Positions 34,326-45,153 of a DNA stretch of 64,000 bases are shown in pieces; position 1 is the stretch's first letter; each line of letters opens with the position of its first letter. The notes under the pieces were generated by a model, which worked only from the letters and a program-made list of their open reading frames with translations, made no database searches and was not told where the DNA came from. Source of the stretch: an uncultured Microbulbifer sp. (GTDB lineage Bacteria; Pseudomonadota; Gammaproteobacteria; Pseudomonadales; Cellvibrionaceae); contig NZ_CANNGQ010000001.1 in assembly GCF_947504145.1 (NCBI RefSeq), positions 1,048,737-1,112,736 of the forward strand, given 5' to 3'. The translations under genes and the position numbers were made by a program.

Positions 34326-35099
34326 TTATGCGAAAAATGCACGCATCCGCTCGAGGTCCTGCGGGGTATCCACGCCGCCAGGGACATCTTCACAGGCATC
34401 GGCTACATGAATCGAATGCCCGTTGTATAGGAAACGAAGCTGCTCAAGAGCCTCGAATTGCTCGATCGGCGCCATGGGCCAGCTGACAAACAGATTCAAC
34501 AGCCCTGCCCGGTAAGCATAGATGCCAATATGGCGCCGCGGATTCAGCCCTTGCGGTAGCGACTGCTGATCCAGCGCGAAGGCATCTCTTGGCCAGGGTA
34601 TGGGGGCGCGGGAAAAGTAGCGGGCCAGGCCCGAGCTCTCAGCGACCAACTTGACGATGTTCGGGTTGAGGAAGTCCTCGGCAGACCCAATAGGCTCCGC
34701 CAGCGTGGCGACGCCCGCGGCACTGTTCGCGGCCAGATTCTGCGCCACCTGGTTGATGACGGCCGGCGGGATCAGCGGTTCATCCCCCTGCACATTGACC
34801 AGAATACGGTCCTCAGCCACACCGAGGTTCACAGCCACTTCCTGCAAGCGATCGGTGCCGGAGGCATGGTCCGGGCTCGTCATGCACACTTCACCGCCAA
34901 AGCCCTGTACGACTTCGGCGACGCGCATGTCATCCGTCGCCACAATCACTCGTTGCGCGGCACTTTCGCTGGCGCGTTCAAATACCCGCTGCACCATCGG
35001 CTTGCCCGCAATATCCGCCAGGGGTTTACCCGGCAGGCGGCTGGATGCGTAGCGGGCCGGAATAATGACATCGAATTCGGAACTGGGGATATCGGTCAT
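34326..35099 (-). CDS. kdsB: 3-deoxy-manno-octulosonate cytidylyltransferase
   Basis: A 257-residue CMP-KDO synthetase. It has the nucleotidyltransferase start [18 protein letters not shown] and the conserved [17 protein letters not shown] and [11 protein letters not shown] motifs. It activates KDO for lipopolysaccharide inner-core synthesis. Its ATG overlaps the lpxK stop codon (ATGA), indicating translational coupling. Confidence 0.97.
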   Translation of the reverse strand: MTDIPSSEFDVIIPARYASSRLPGKPLADIAGKPMVQRVFERASESAAQRVIVATDDMRVAEVVQGFGGEVCMTSPDHASGTDRLQEVAVNLGVAEDRILVNVQGDEPLIPPAVINQVAQNLAANSAAGVATLAEPIGSAEDFLNPNIVKLVAESSGLARYFSRAPIPWPRDAFALDQQSLPQGLNPRRHIGIYAYRAGLLNLFVSWPMAPIEQFEALEQLRFLYNGHSIHVADACEDVPGGVDTPQDLERMRAFFA

Positions 35100-36127
35100 G
35101 CCGTCTGAAAGCTCTCAAGATGTTGGTGAATGCGCTGGTAGAACAGGTCTGGCAGTTGCGCCCGCGCCTCCATGGCCCACCAGTGGCTCTGCCAGAAGTC
35201 GCGACACTTGACGGCATCCTTCATCGTCATGATCACCGGTGTCTCGCCGTCGAGCTGGAGCTCCTGCTGACTGAACTGGTGGTGGTCGGGAAAGGCCATT
35301 TCCATCACGGTGTAGCCCAGATGTCGGAGTGCATTGAAAAAACGCGGTGGATTACCGATGGCTGCAACCCCGTGGCAGGGGCCAATTTCCGGGCCGGACT
35401 CCAGCTTCAAAGTGGAGGTCTGATCCAGGTTGAACTGGTGCCAGAGGGAGGGCACCAATTCCATAACAAAATCTGCTTTTTCGCCGCACTGGGACTCCAC
35501 CAGCGGGCTCGGGTGCCCGTTCACCACAACCATGTCGACGCTATCCAGCCGCTCCGGTGACTCGCGCAGTGGCCCGCGGGGCAGTAAATGTTCATTGCCC
35601 AGCCCGCGCTGGCCATCGACCACGCAGATTTCCATGCTCCGCCAGAGGCCGTAATGCTGAAGCCCGTCATCGGAGATGATGACGTCACAGCCGTGTTCGG
35701 CAATCAGCGCTTCGGCAGCCTCGGCACGCTTGGGCGACACCATGACCGGTAGGCCCGTCATCAGGTGCAGCATCAGGGGTTCGTCGCCGGATTCCAGCGG
35801 GTGAGATTGCGCGGTGACATTGTAGGGATAGTGCTTTGCACGACCGCCGTAGCCGCGGCTGATGATGCCCGGATTGTGCCCACGCTCCTGCAGCCAGCGG
35901 CCCAGCTCCGCCACCAGTGGCGTCTTGCCGGCGCCGCCCACGGTGATATTGCCCACCACAATGACGGGTACCGAGAGTGGTTCGGGCTGATTGCGGAGTT
36001 TACGCAGGCGGCTACCCTGTCGGAACGCCAGCTCCAACGGTGCCAGCAGCGGCAGCGGTATACCCGTATCGCTGCCTTCGTCTGCGGCGGGGTACCAGCG
36101 TTTGTTTAACCAGTCTTCAAGCGACAT
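35096..36127 (-). CDS. lpxK: Tetraacyldisaccharide 4'-kinase
   Basis: A 343-residue membrane-associated P-loop kinase of lipid A synthesis. The Walker A is [10 protein letters not shown] after an N-terminal amphipathic region ([19 protein letters not shown]). RGYGG and [10 protein letters not shown] follow as expected for LpxK. It phosphorylates the lipid A disaccharide at the 4' position. It lies between msbA and kdsB, the common gammaproteobacterial order. Confidence 0.96.
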   Translation of the reverse strand: MSLEDWLNKRWYPAADEGSDTGIPLPLLAPLELAFRQGSRLRKLRNQPEPLSVPVIVVGNITVGGAGKTPLVAELGRWLQERGHNPGIISRGYGGRAKHYPYNVTAQSHPLESGDEPLMLHLMTGLPVMVSPKRAEAAEALIAEHGCDVIISDDGLQHYGLWRSMEICVVDGQRGLGNEHLLPRGPLRESPERLDSVDMVVVNGHPSPLVESQCGEKADFVMELVPSLWHQFNLDQTSTLKLESGPEIGPCHGVAAIGNPPRFFNALRHLGYTVMEMAFPDHHQFSQQELQLDGETPVIMTMKDAVKCRDFWQSHWWAMEARAQLPDLFYQRIHQHLESFQTA

Positions 36128-36172
36128 TGCGCGATGCGCTCCTATCCCTGTTGTCAGATATTCTCGTTAGTT

Positions 36173-38011
36173 TCAGCTCAAGGTTCCACCGGACTGCTGC
36201 TGTAACAACAGTGCGTAGCGACCGCCCTGGGCCAATAACTCGCTGTGAGAGCCACTCTCTACAATACGCCCCTGATCCATTACCAGAATACAGTCGGCGT
36301 TCTCGATAGTACTGAGACGGTGCGCAATCACAAAGGTGGTGCGATTCTTCATAACCTCGGTCAGCGCTGCCTGGATGTGCCGCTCGGATTCGTTGTCCAG
36401 CGCAGAGGTGGCCTCGTCCAAAATCAGAACCGGAGAATCTTTCAGCAATGCCCGGGCGATGGCAAGGCGCTGCCGCTGGCCGCCGGACAAGATCTGAGCG
36501 TTGTCACCGAGCACGGTATTCAGCCCCTGCGGCAGCTCTTCAATAAAGTGGCGCGCGTGGGCCAGATCCACGGCCCGCTGTACATCGGCTTCGGGCTTAC
36601 CTTCTAACTCACCATACGCAATGTTGCGGTAAACCGTATCGTTGAACAGCACGATATTCTGAGAGACCAGGCTGATCTGCTCGCGCAAGTCGGTAACCGG
36701 CACCTGGGTGATATCCACCCCGTCCAGCAGAATGCGCCCGGCAGTGGGCTCGTAAAATCGCGAAAGCAGGCTGACCAGGGTACTTTTACCGGAACCAGAG
36801 GCACCCACCAGTGCCACGGTCTGGCCCGCCTCAACCTTGAAGTCGATATCTCTCAATACGTCCGGGCCGTCGTCGTTGTAGCGAAAGCCCAGGTGCTCAA
36901 ACGTCACCGCACCGGTTACCGGGCTGGGCAACACCAGCTTGCCACCCACCGGCTCTTTCGGTACATCGAACACTTCAAAAATACTTTCCGCGGCCGCAAT
37001 CCCTTTCTGGATTTCGGCGTACACCTCGGACAGGTTGCGGATCGGCTTCGCCAGTGACGCCGCCGCACCGATGTAGGAGGCAAACACGCCCGCCGTCATG
37101 GATTCGACCATGCCAGGCGCCAGCGCCAGCCACACCAGTATTGCGGTGGCCAGGCCCACCAGAGTCTGAATCACCGAAACACTCGCGTTATCCGCCACCA
37201 CCAGCTTCATAAACTGCTGCCGGTTGGCATTGCTCGCGGCCTGGAAACGCGTGTTTTCGTATTTACGCCCGCCGTACATTCGCACCACTTCGTAACCGTT
37301 GATTGCCTCCTGGGTCACGTGGGTCACATCGCCCATGGTGTTCTGGATACGGTGGCTGAGCTTGCGGAAACGGCGGCCGACGATGCCGACAATCCCGGCG
37401 ATGATGGGAACAAAAATGAAGAACGTGAGGGTCAGTTTCCAGTTCACCAGTAACAGGTAAGTAAGCAGACCGATGGCGGTAAACGATGAACGGATCAAAG
37501 TCCGCAGCGCCTTGGTGATGGAGTTGGTCACCTGCTCTACGTTATAGGCCACCTTGGAAATCAGGAAGGCGCCGGTATAGCGGTCAAAGTAGCTGCTGGG
37601 CAGATGGCCGATATGCTCGAACAGCTCCGAGCGCAACCGGTGAATCACCGCACGGGCCACATAAGCCAGGCCGTAACTGCCAACGAAGTTGCCGATGGCT
37701 CGCAGAATGATGATCACCAGCATCGCCGCCGGTACCAGCCAGCGCGCGGTTGCCTGCGGCATGATGCCATCGGGGAAAAAGCGGGCCACGTATTGAGACA
37801 GAAAACCCTTGCCCTGCTCTATTCCCGCACCCACCGCATCCAGCAGCAGTTCAGTAACGGCAATGAGCGCTACTTCCATGCTGGAAAACAGCAGGAAACC
37901 GAATACGGCGACCACAAACACCGGCCACTGGGGTACAGCGTAAGAAAGAAGGCGACGGTAGGTTTTGGCACCGTGCCGGGGCTTCAGCACCGGCTGGGGG
38001 GATTTATCCAT
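36173..38011 (-). CDS. msbA: Lipid A flippase MsbA (ABC transporter, fused permease-ATPase)
   Basis: A 612-residue half-transporter with about six membrane helices in the first 330 residues. The ATPase domain has Walker A GASGSGKSTL, signature LSGGQRQRLAIARALL and Walker B LILDEATSALD. It flips lipid A-core across the inner membrane. Position directly upstream of lpxK makes the assignment secure among ABC exporters. Confidence 0.96.
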   Translation of the reverse strand: MDKSPQPVLKPRHGAKTYRRLLSYAVPQWPVFVVAVFGFLLFSSMEVALIAVTELLLDAVGAGIEQGKGFLSQYVARFFPDGIMPQATARWLVPAAMLVIIILRAIGNFVGSYGLAYVARAVIHRLRSELFEHIGHLPSSYFDRYTGAFLISKVAYNVEQVTNSITKALRTLIRSSFTAIGLLTYLLLVNWKLTLTFFIFVPIIAGIVGIVGRRFRKLSHRIQNTMGDVTHVTQEAINGYEVVRMYGGRKYENTRFQAASNANRQQFMKLVVADNASVSVIQTLVGLATAILVWLALAPGMVESMTAGVFASYIGAAASLAKPIRNLSEVYAEIQKGIAAAESIFEVFDVPKEPVGGKLVLPSPVTGAVTFEHLGFRYNDDGPDVLRDIDFKVEAGQTVALVGASGSGKSTLVSLLSRFYEPTAGRILLDGVDITQVPVTDLREQISLVSQNIVLFNDTVYRNIAYGELEGKPEADVQRAVDLAHARHFIEELPQGLNTVLGDNAQILSGGQRQRLAIARALLKDSPVLILDEATSALDNESERHIQAALTEVMKNRTTFVIAHRLSTIENADCILVMDQGRIVESGSHSELLAQGGRYALLLQQQSGGTLS

Positions 38012-38125
38012 AAATATCTTGGCAGCGTGCTATCCGCGCAATGCAGTGGGAAGCGGCATCAGCACCACTCCAAATACAACGCAGGCGCGGCAACGACCAC
38101 GCCCGGCGGTTTAACACTATATAGA

Positions 38126-38545
38126 TTACTGTTCGTCCGGCTGCCGGGTGGTGATACTGAGATGAACAAACCCCAGCTGCCCCGCGGCATCCATGGCACG
38201 AACCACCGCCTGATGTTCTGCGGTGGCATCTGCGGTAAGGATCAGCGGGCGATTGTACTCGCCGCCGGACACTTCCGACAGTGCAGATTTGAGGGTGACG
38301 AGCTTCTTGTTGATCAGCGCCTTGCCATCCACGGAGTAAGAGCCATCCGCATTGATCAGCACCTCGATCGTCGACGGCGGGCTATCTGCCTGCGGGCCTG
38401 CGGCCTCGGGCAGATTCAGCTTGAGATGGCTCTCTTTGGTGAAGGTGGTAGACACCATGAAAAAGATCAGTAGCAGGAACACCACATCAATCAGTGGCGT
38501 AAGGTTGACCCCATCCTGCTCGGTATTCTGGCGGCGAAATTGCAT
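38126..38545 (-). CDS. exbD: Biopolymer transport protein ExbD/TolR family
   Basis: 139 residues with a short cytoplasmic tail, one membrane helix (GVNLTPLIDVVFLLLIFFMVSTTF) carrying the key membrane Asp, and a periplasmic domain. It is the proton-channel partner of the ExbB protein at 38575, energising TonB. Transcribed between exbB and msbA. Given the large TonB receptors in the window this pair may serve them, but several ExbBD pairs usually exist per genome. Confidence 0.93.
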   Translation of the reverse strand: MQFRRQNTEQDGVNLTPLIDVVFLLLIFFMVSTTFTKESHLKLNLPEAAGPQADSPPSTIEVLINADGSYSVDGKALINKKLVTLKSALSEVSGGEYNRPLILTADATAEHQAVVRAMDAAGQLGFVHLSITTRQPDEQ

Positions 38546-38574
38546 TGAGCGCTCCTGAATAGTCGGCTGAGCGC

Positions 38575-39198
38575 TTAGGCCGCGGCTTCGATACGGCGAT
38601 CACTGTGCAGGGCATCCACCAGTTTGACAGCCTCCTGCTCCATGGTCACCACGATGGAGTCCACCCGGCGCTGAAAGTAACGATGCGCCATCAGCGCCGG
38701 AATCGCCACACTCAGGCCAGCGGCCGTGGTAATCAGTGCCTGGGAGATACCGCCCGCGAGTACACCAGCGTTGCCAGTACCCTCAAGCATGATGGCAGTG
38801 AATACCTGGATCATGCCTACCACGGTGCCCAACAGGCCGATCAGCGGAGCGACGGCGGCGATGGTACCCAGCACATTCAGGAACCGCTCAAGCTCGTGCA
38901 CAACCTGGCTCGCGGCCTCTTCAATGCTGTCTTTCATGACCTCCCGGCCATGCTTGGAGTTGGCGAGGCCAGCGGCAAAAATACGCCCCAGCTGGCTGGA
39001 ATCGCGCAGTTCCTTGATTTTGTCGGTGGTCAGCTGGTTGCTCTTGAGGCTGCCCCAGACCTCACCGAGCAAGGCGCGCGGCGCGATTTTGCGCTCATTG
39101 AGGGTCCACAGACGCTCAATGAAGATGGCGATGACAGCTACGGAACAGATCACGATTGGCAGCATCAGCCAGCCGCCGGACTTGATAATCTCTAACAC
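38575..39198 (-). CDS. exbB: MotA/TolQ/ExbB proton-channel family protein
   Basis: 207 residues with three membrane helices. The first is LMLPIVICSVAVIAIFIERLW, and the conserved core is LNVLGTIAAVAPLIGLLGTVVGMIQVF followed by GGISQALITTAAGLSVAIPALMAHRYF. It forms the inner-membrane proton channel with ExbD. The gene ends 29 bases before exbD. Confidence 0.93.
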   Translation of the reverse strand: MLEIIKSGGWLMLPIVICSVAVIAIFIERLWTLNERKIAPRALLGEVWGSLKSNQLTTDKIKELRDSSQLGRIFAAGLANSKHGREVMKDSIEEAASQVVHELERFLNVLGTIAAVAPLIGLLGTVVGMIQVFTAIMLEGTGNAGVLAGGISQALITTAAGLSVAIPALMAHRYFQRRVDSIVVTMEQEAVKLVDALHSDRRIEAAA

Positions 39199-39269
39199 TT
39201 TTTATTTGCCCCAGACTGCGGATGGGTTTTTATGACGTATTCAAGCTAATCCAAGCTCAGCCAGAGACT

Positions 39270-41828
39270 CTACCACAGCTCGCCGGGCTGGCTAAGTGTC
39301 TGATTGTTATCTTTTTTATTGCTGTGACTGGCATACCAAAAGCGCCCACCAGCACGCGCTTCGGCGATGTCTGGGGCTGATGCCTGCGCGCCAGCATCCC
39401 AAAAGAAGCGAATTGCCCCACTCTCCGCGGTGCTGAATGCAACTGCACCGGCGGCCTGGTAGCGGGCCACCACCTGCTGGTGCGGGTGCCCGAAGTGATG
39501 GCGATAGCCAGCACTGAACACCACCCGCGCCGGACTCGCCCAGCCAATCAACGCCGCTGAGGACGAGGTGCGCGAGCCGTGATGCGGCGCCACCAACAAA
39601 TCAACAGGTTCAAAGTCGACGTTTTCTGCTGCAAGCTGACGCTCCACGTTGCGGGAGATATCACCGGTCAGCAGCACACGCACATCGCGCCAGGTAACGA
39701 GCGCGACGCAACTGTGGTCGTTCTCCTCGCCGCTGACCGCCTGCGACCGCGGCCACAGCCATTCGATGGCCATCTCGCCCATATCGATACGACTTCCGGC
39801 GATACAGCGGGTGGACTGCAACATAGATTCCTCGCCCGCCAGGCGCTGTGCCAACCGGCCCGGCACAGCCATGCCAGCAACGTGCAACTGCGCCAGCACC
39901 CCTTCGGTTCCACCAGAATGATCGAGATCCCCATGACTTACTGCCAGAAGGTCGAGCTTGCTGCCTGATGTGGCAAGCAGATAGGGGGCAACAATACTGG
40001 CACCGGCATTCCAGCCGCTGCCACTGCTCGCACCGGTGTCGAACACCATCGAATGGGTTTCTGTAGCCGCGACCACAGAAAGCCCCTGCCCTACATCCAG
40101 TACAGTGAGTGCGAATGCCGGCTCCTGCGTGCGCTGCCAGGGCAATGCCGCGCTCAACAATGCCGGCACCAGACACCAGGCGAGCGCGCGCCCGGGGATG
40201 CCGCGGGGCAGGAGCAGCACAACGCCGCAAACCGCGACGATACCTATCATCAACAGGGATGGCGCCGGTACTGCCTGCCAACCGGGAAGATGGGTGTCGA
40301 CAACCGCCAACAGATTCAGCAGCCAGCCAAGATTTGCATCCGCTACAACCAGCAGAAGGCTACTGACCGGCGCGGGTACAAGTGCACCGAGTAGTATCAG
40401 AGGCAATATCACCAACCCCACCCATGGGATCGCAATCAAATTCAAGAGAAATCCGCTGACGCTCACGCCGGCGAAAATCATCACCGACGGCAACAGTAGT
40501 GCGAGCAAAATCGCCCACTGGCTCTGGACCGCTGTGCGAATACCTATGCGGATTTTCGCTGCCAGTGCCGGGGTGGGCTCTTGCGTTATAGCGGAATCCT
40601 CAGCGGCAACACGCCCGTGAAACCGGAGTAGCAAAGCGCCGACCGCTATAAACGAAAGCCAGAACCCCGCATTCAACACCGCCAACGGTTGCAACAGCAG
40701 AACCAGCGCGAGCGCCAGGGCAAACCCGAGACTGCCATTGATCCGGCGGCGACTGAGTAGAGCCACAATCCCAACCCCGGTCATGATCAATGCCCGCTGC
40801 GCCGAAAGTGGAGCACCACTGACAAGGGTGTAACCAAGCGCACCCAAAAACGCTGCCACACCGGCGTACAACACAGGGCTACCACCGCGCATCAATCCAA
40901 CCCCGCGGCCCATCAGCCCGCCGACAAGCAGAAAAAAGCCAGCAACCATTCCCACATGCAATCCGGAAATGGCCAGGAGGTGTGCTGTACCGGTGCGACG
41001 CAAAAGCGCCTGGGTATCGCGATCAACGCCACCGCGATCGCCCAGCAGCAGCGCACGAATCAATGCCTCACGTTTGAGTGGTTCACCCTGTGAACCGCCA
41101 CCGGCGATCTTTTCCCGCAATTGCTCCCGAATTCGCGCCAGTCCCTCTCCGGGCGCAATAAACCTGGGTGGTACGTCCTTGTCCCGGACATAGCCGGTTG
41201 CCGAGATCCCCCGCTGCAGTAGCCAGCCCTCAAAATCATAGGTATGTGGATTGACGCTTCCCCGGGGCTGCTTCACGCGTACCGTCATTTCCCATTGACT
41301 GCCGGCACGCAACTTTTTTGCCGTTGCCGCATCCAGCCGATACCAGCTCAAACGCAGTCGTGCACCGATCATTTCCGGAATTCCGGAGCGGATCTCGGCT
41401 TCAAAACGGGCGTCCTGAAACCCCGATAACTGCCTTGGATAAGAGGAAAATGAAGAAACCGCCGTCGCTAATTGCGGGAGCGAAGTGACAGTCAGGGTAA
41501 TCCGGTGATCCGTGCCATGAAGTGATTCGGGCAGGCGCTGCGCCAAAGCCTTGTGATTGGACAGTAGTGCCCAGCAGGTGCCGAATAGAAAACACAGAAA
41601 GATTAAAAGAAGGAGTCGCACAGGCAGGTTGCCGAGTCGCCGCTCTGACGGTCTGGCGACCAGTAGCAATACACCCGCAGCCAGCGCAGACAACAACAGC
41701 CATCCGGCAACTTCTACGCTTCCAGGTAACCCCGGCCAAAACGCCACCTGGCCGATCCCCACCGCCAATGCCCAAAGCAGAACAGACACCATCGAAGTTT
41801 GTGCGCAGCACCCAATCCACCAACGCAT
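39270..41828 (-). CDS. comEC: DNA internalisation competence protein ComEC/Rec2
   Basis: 852 residues with an N-terminal membrane segment pair, an OB-like region (ARLRLSWYR, then RGISATGYVRD), the competence core helices (HLLAISGLHVGMVAGF through roughly residue 550), and a C-terminal metallo-beta-lactamase-like domain (LDVGQGLSVV, then VSHGDLDHSGGTEG and LVAPHHGSRTSSS). The core forms the inner-membrane DNA channel for natural transformation. It is divergent from the M16 peptidase gene at 42023 and has exbB downstream. Confidence 0.94.
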   Translation of the reverse strand: MRWWIGCCAQTSMVSVLLWALAVGIGQVAFWPGLPGSVEVAGWLLLSALAAGVLLLVARPSERRLGNLPVRLLLLIFLCFLFGTCWALLSNHKALAQRLPESLHGTDHRITLTVTSLPQLATAVSSFSSYPRQLSGFQDARFEAEIRSGIPEMIGARLRLSWYRLDAATAKKLRAGSQWEMTVRVKQPRGSVNPHTYDFEGWLLQRGISATGYVRDKDVPPRFIAPGEGLARIREQLREKIAGGGSQGEPLKREALIRALLLGDRGGVDRDTQALLRRTGTAHLLAISGLHVGMVAGFFLLVGGLMGRGVGLMRGGSPVLYAGVAAFLGALGYTLVSGAPLSAQRALIMTGVGIVALLSRRRINGSLGFALALALVLLLQPLAVLNAGFWLSFIAVGALLLRFHGRVAAEDSAITQEPTPALAAKIRIGIRTAVQSQWAILLALLLPSVMIFAGVSVSGFLLNLIAIPWVGLVILPLILLGALVPAPVSSLLLVVADANLGWLLNLLAVVDTHLPGWQAVPAPSLLMIGIVAVCGVVLLLPRGIPGRALAWCLVPALLSAALPWQRTQEPAFALTVLDVGQGLSVVAATETHSMVFDTGASSGSGWNAGASIVAPYLLATSGSKLDLLAVSHGDLDHSGGTEGVLAQLHVAGMAVPGRLAQRLAGEESMLQSTRCIAGSRIDMGEMAIEWLWPRSQAVSGEENDHSCVALVTWRDVRVLLTGDISRNVERQLAAENVDFEPVDLLVAPHHGSRTSSSAALIGWASPARVVFSAGYRHHFGHPHQQVVARYQAAGAVAFSTAESGAIRFFWDAGAQASAPDIAEARAGGRFWYASHSNKKDNNQTLSQPGELW

Positions 41829-42022
41829 TGCCAGAGCTTCCTTGCCGCAATTATCCGTTTACCCGCGGGCGAATCCTTTCCACCACCGCCCCGGCGCCGG
41901 CTGAGAATATCACCATTACCGCCACAGATTCTGCGCACCGGCAGCAAGATTTGGATTCCCCGACCAGCCTCTGCGAGTGTGCTAGCATCAATAGCTCGTC
42001 CACAATAAGAGTTTCGATCACC

Positions 42023-44974
42023 ATGCATCGCATAAAAATCGCACTGATCTGCGCTGCTGCACTGCTCGCAGCCTGCAGCAAGGGGCCGGAGGAATCGGCC
42101 AAACCATCGCCCGCTGAACCATCCAACGAACAAGCCGCACAAGACGCGGCGCTACCGGCAGGCGTTACCCTTATTGAAACGTTCGATGGTGACGGCGCTG
42201 AAATCGCCATCCCATACAGCAAATACAAACTGGACAACGGCCTGACCGTCGTCCTGCATGAAGACGACTCAGATCCACTGGTCCATGTGGACGTCACCTA
42301 TCACGTCGGTTCCAACCGCGAAGACCCGGGCCGCTCCGGTTTTGCCCACTTCTTCGAACACATGATGTTCCAGGGCTCGGTGAATGTGGGGGACGAAGAA
42401 CACTTCCGCATCATCACCGAAGCCGGCGGCAGCATGAACGGCACCACCAACACCGACCGCACCAATTACTACCAGACCGTGCCGGCAAACCAGTTGGAAA
42501 CCGTGCTGTGGCTGGAGGCCGACCGCATGGGTGTATTCCTTGATGCGGTGACCGAAGAAAAATTTGAAGTCCAGCGTGAAACGGTGAAAAACGAACGCGG
42601 CCAGCGCGTCGACAACCGCCCCTATGGTCGCGCACTGGAAACCATGTACGCCGCCACCTATCCGGACGGACACCCCTACTCCTGGCCGGTAATCGGCTGG
42701 ATGGAAGACCTGAATCGCGCCGATCTCACCGACCTGAAGCGCTTTTTCCTGCGCTGGTATGGCCCCAACAACGCGGTGATCTCTATCGGCGGTGACCTGG
42801 ACAAAGCCAAAACCCTGGAATGGGTTACCAAATATTTTGGGCCCATCCCTGCAGGCCCGGAAGTCGAGAACCTGCCCAAGCAACCGGCCAAACTGGCATC
42901 GGATCGCTACGTCACTCTGGAAGACAACATCCACTTGCCCGCGCTGGCGATGATGATCCCCACAGTGAGTTACAGCCACCCGGATGAGCCCGCGCTGGAT
43001 GCCGCCGCCGCCATCCTTGGCCAGGGCCAGGATTCCATGCTGTATCAACGCCTGGTGCAAACCGGCCGGGCCGTCTCCGCAAGCGTATCCCACTCCTGCA
43101 AAGAACTGGCCTGTGAGATGTGGTTCATCGTGATCCAGAACCCAGCCTCGGGTGAGACCCTGGCTGAGATGGAGCAGGCAGTGCGCGACACTCTCACCGA
43201 GTTCGCCGAGCGCGGTGTCACCGAAGACGACCTGATAAAATTCAAAGCCGGCTATGAATCCGGCCGCGTATTTGGCTTGCAATCTGTCTCCGGCAAAGTC
43301 TCCACCCTCGCCGCCTTCGAAACCTTCACCGGTAGCCCGAAAGGCATCGACGACGAAATCAACGCGTACCTCTCAGTCAAAACCGAAGATGTGACGCGGG
43401 TGTTCGACCAGTACATTGCGGGCAAGCCATCGGTATTGCTGAGCGTAGTGCCCAATGGCAAATCCGAGCTGGCCGCAGCCGAACAGAATTTTGAGTGGGA
43501 ACGAACCATTCCGGAAAGCTACGGCGATGACGACGAAGCCCTGGCCCTGCGCCCGGTCAAAGACAACTTCGATCGCAGCGTACAACCGACTCCGGGCGTA
43601 AACCCGCAGGTAGAACTGCCAGCCATTAAAGACGGCAAACTGAAAAATGGCGTACGCCTGCTGGCGGTACAGAACGACGAGACACCCACTGTTACCGTGC
43701 AAGCAGTATTCGGTGTCGGTCAACGGGATGAGCCCCGCGGCAAAGCCGGCCTGACCTCCCTGATGACCTCCATGATGACCGAGGCCACCACCGAACGCAG
43801 TGCCGCCGAGTTCGCGGAAGAACTCAAGCGCCTGGGCGCATCCGTCAGCATCAGTGCCGGTGACTACGACACCACCGTTTCACTCAACGTACTGGCCAAA
43901 CACCTGGATAAAGCTGTTCCGTTGATGATGGAGCGGATTCTGAAACCCGCCTTTACCGAAGAGGACTTCGCGCGCATCAAGCAGCAGACCATCGAAGGCC
44001 TGCAGCAAGCGCGCAAGACCCCACAAGGCCTCGCTACCCGCGCCGTTGGCGCTGTCATGCGCGGGCCCGAGCATCCACTCAGCTTCCCCAGCGCCGGCCT
44101 GCCGGATACCGTTGCCAAGATCACTCTGGAAGACGTGAAGATATACTATAGCGTCCATTTCCCGGGCAACTTTGGCGGCGTCACCGTCAGCACCAGCCTG
44201 CCCCACGACAAAATCGTCAAGGCACTGGATGAACTGGCACAACTAAAAGTGTCTCAGTCAGCGCGCCCGGCCATCGCCTTCCAGAAACCAGAAATCAAAG
44301 GCCGCACGGTATACCTGGTCAACAAGGAAGGGGCCGCCCAGTCCAGCCTGCGCGTCAGCCAGCACGCCCTGCCCTACGATGCACTCGGTGACTACTACCT
44401 GTCCTACCTGGGTAATTTCCCACTGGGCGGCAACTTCAACAGCCGCATCAACCTGAACCTGCGCGAAGACAAAGGCTACACCTACGGCGCCCGCACCTAC
44501 CTGATGGGAGAACCGCAGGAAGGCAGCTACATGATGAGCTCCGAAGTGAAGAAGGAAGCGACTGCCGATGCGCTCAATGAAGTGCTCACCGAGCTTGCCA
44601 CGTTTGATAAGGAAGGTATGACGGAGACCGAGTTTAACTACCTCCGCTCCGCCATCGGCCAGCAGGAAGCACGCAGCTACGAGACCCCGTCGGCAAAGCT
44701 GGGGCTGTTGAACCGCATCCTGCGTTACGACCTCCCACTGGATTACCGCTCACAGCAGGGAACCATCTTGCAGGAAACCGATCGCAAGACCCTCAATAAA
44801 GCCATTACAGGCCTGCTAGAGCCGGACAATATGGCAATTGTGATAGTCGGCGACACCGATTCCATTCGTGAAGACATCGAAGCACTGGGTATGCCGATTG
44901 TGGAACTGAATGAAGATGGCTATGAAATAGATCCAGAGGAGGCGGAAACCGCACCAGATGCAGCGAGCCTCTAG
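42023..44974 (+). CDS. M16-family zinc peptidase lipoprotein, two-repeat form
   Basis: About 983 residues from the ATG at 42023; the frame is open from 41522, but the earlier part is antisense to comEC. A lipoprotein signal ends in LLAAC. The inverted zinc motif is H109-F-F-E-H113 in HFFEHMMFQGS, with the distal Glu in the following helix. The second half (from about residue 545) is a non-catalytic M16 repeat with R and Y contacts near RINLNLREDKGYTYGA. Such periplasmic or outer-membrane-tethered M16 enzymes degrade peptides inside a clamshell chamber. A strong terminator follows. A role in collagen-peptide degradation is possible but not indicated by an operator. Confidence 0.92.
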   Translation: MHRIKIALICAAALLAACSKGPEESAKPSPAEPSNEQAAQDAALPAGVTLIETFDGDGAEIAIPYSKYKLDNGLTVVLHEDDSDPLVHVDVTYHVGSNREDPGRSGFAHFFEHMMFQGSVNVGDEEHFRIITEAGGSMNGTTNTDRTNYYQTVPANQLETVLWLEADRMGVFLDAVTEEKFEVQRETVKNERGQRVDNRPYGRALETMYAATYPDGHPYSWPVIGWMEDLNRADLTDLKRFFLRWYGPNNAVISIGGDLDKAKTLEWVTKYFGPIPAGPEVENLPKQPAKLASDRYVTLEDNIHLPALAMMIPTVSYSHPDEPALDAAAAILGQGQDSMLYQRLVQTGRAVSASVSHSCKELACEMWFIVIQNPASGETLAEMEQAVRDTLTEFAERGVTEDDLIKFKAGYESGRVFGLQSVSGKVSTLAAFETFTGSPKGIDDEINAYLSVKTEDVTRVFDQYIAGKPSVLLSVVPNGKSELAAAEQNFEWERTIPESYGDDDEALALRPVKDNFDRSVQPTPGVNPQVELPAIKDGKLKNGVRLLAVQNDETPTVTVQAVFGVGQRDEPRGKAGLTSLMTSMMTEATTERSAAEFAEELKRLGASVSISAGDYDTTVSLNVLAKHLDKAVPLMMERILKPAFTEEDFARIKQQTIEGLQQARKTPQGLATRAVGAVMRGPEHPLSFPSAGLPDTVAKITLEDVKIYYSVHFPGNFGGVTVSTSLPHDKIVKALDELAQLKVSQSARPAIAFQKPEIKGRTVYLVNKEGAAQSSLRVSQHALPYDALGDYYLSYLGNFPLGGNFNSRINLNLREDKGYTYGARTYLMGEPQEGSYMMSSEVKKEATADALNEVLTELATFDKEGMTETEFNYLRSAIGQQEARSYETPSAKLGLLNRILRYDLPLDYRSQQGTILQETDRKTLNKAITGLLEPDNMAIVIVGDTDSIREDIEALGMPIVELNEDGYEIDPEEAETAPDAASL

Positions 44975-45006
44975 ATTCCTACCCATCGACAACAATATGT
45001 GATGCA

Positions 45007-45032
45007 AGAAAGGCGGCTACGGCCGCCTTTCT
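45007..45032 (+). terminator. Rho-independent terminator after the M16 gene
   Basis: AGAAAGGCGGC, loop TACG, GCCGCCTTTCT forms a perfect 11-bp stem with a stable tetraloop, 32 bases after the stop codon. Confidence 0.88.
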
Positions 45033-45153
45033 CATTGCGCAGAATTTTATCCGAAGCCCCTTCCGTAAACGCTCGCCTTTCCGCTACGGAAAGCAAACTC
45101 TGGGCAGAAAGAAAATCCGCTAATAGGATATTCCCCCCTGACCGGACATTGCT

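Noticed and set aside
41522..42022. Upstream extension of the M16 peptidase frame
   Set aside because: It overlaps comEC on the opposite strand, and the lipoprotein signal peptide begins at 42023.
42269..43282. 337-codon open frame on the minus strand
   Set aside because: Shadow of the M16 peptidase gene: no recognisable motif and composition explained by the plus-strand codons.
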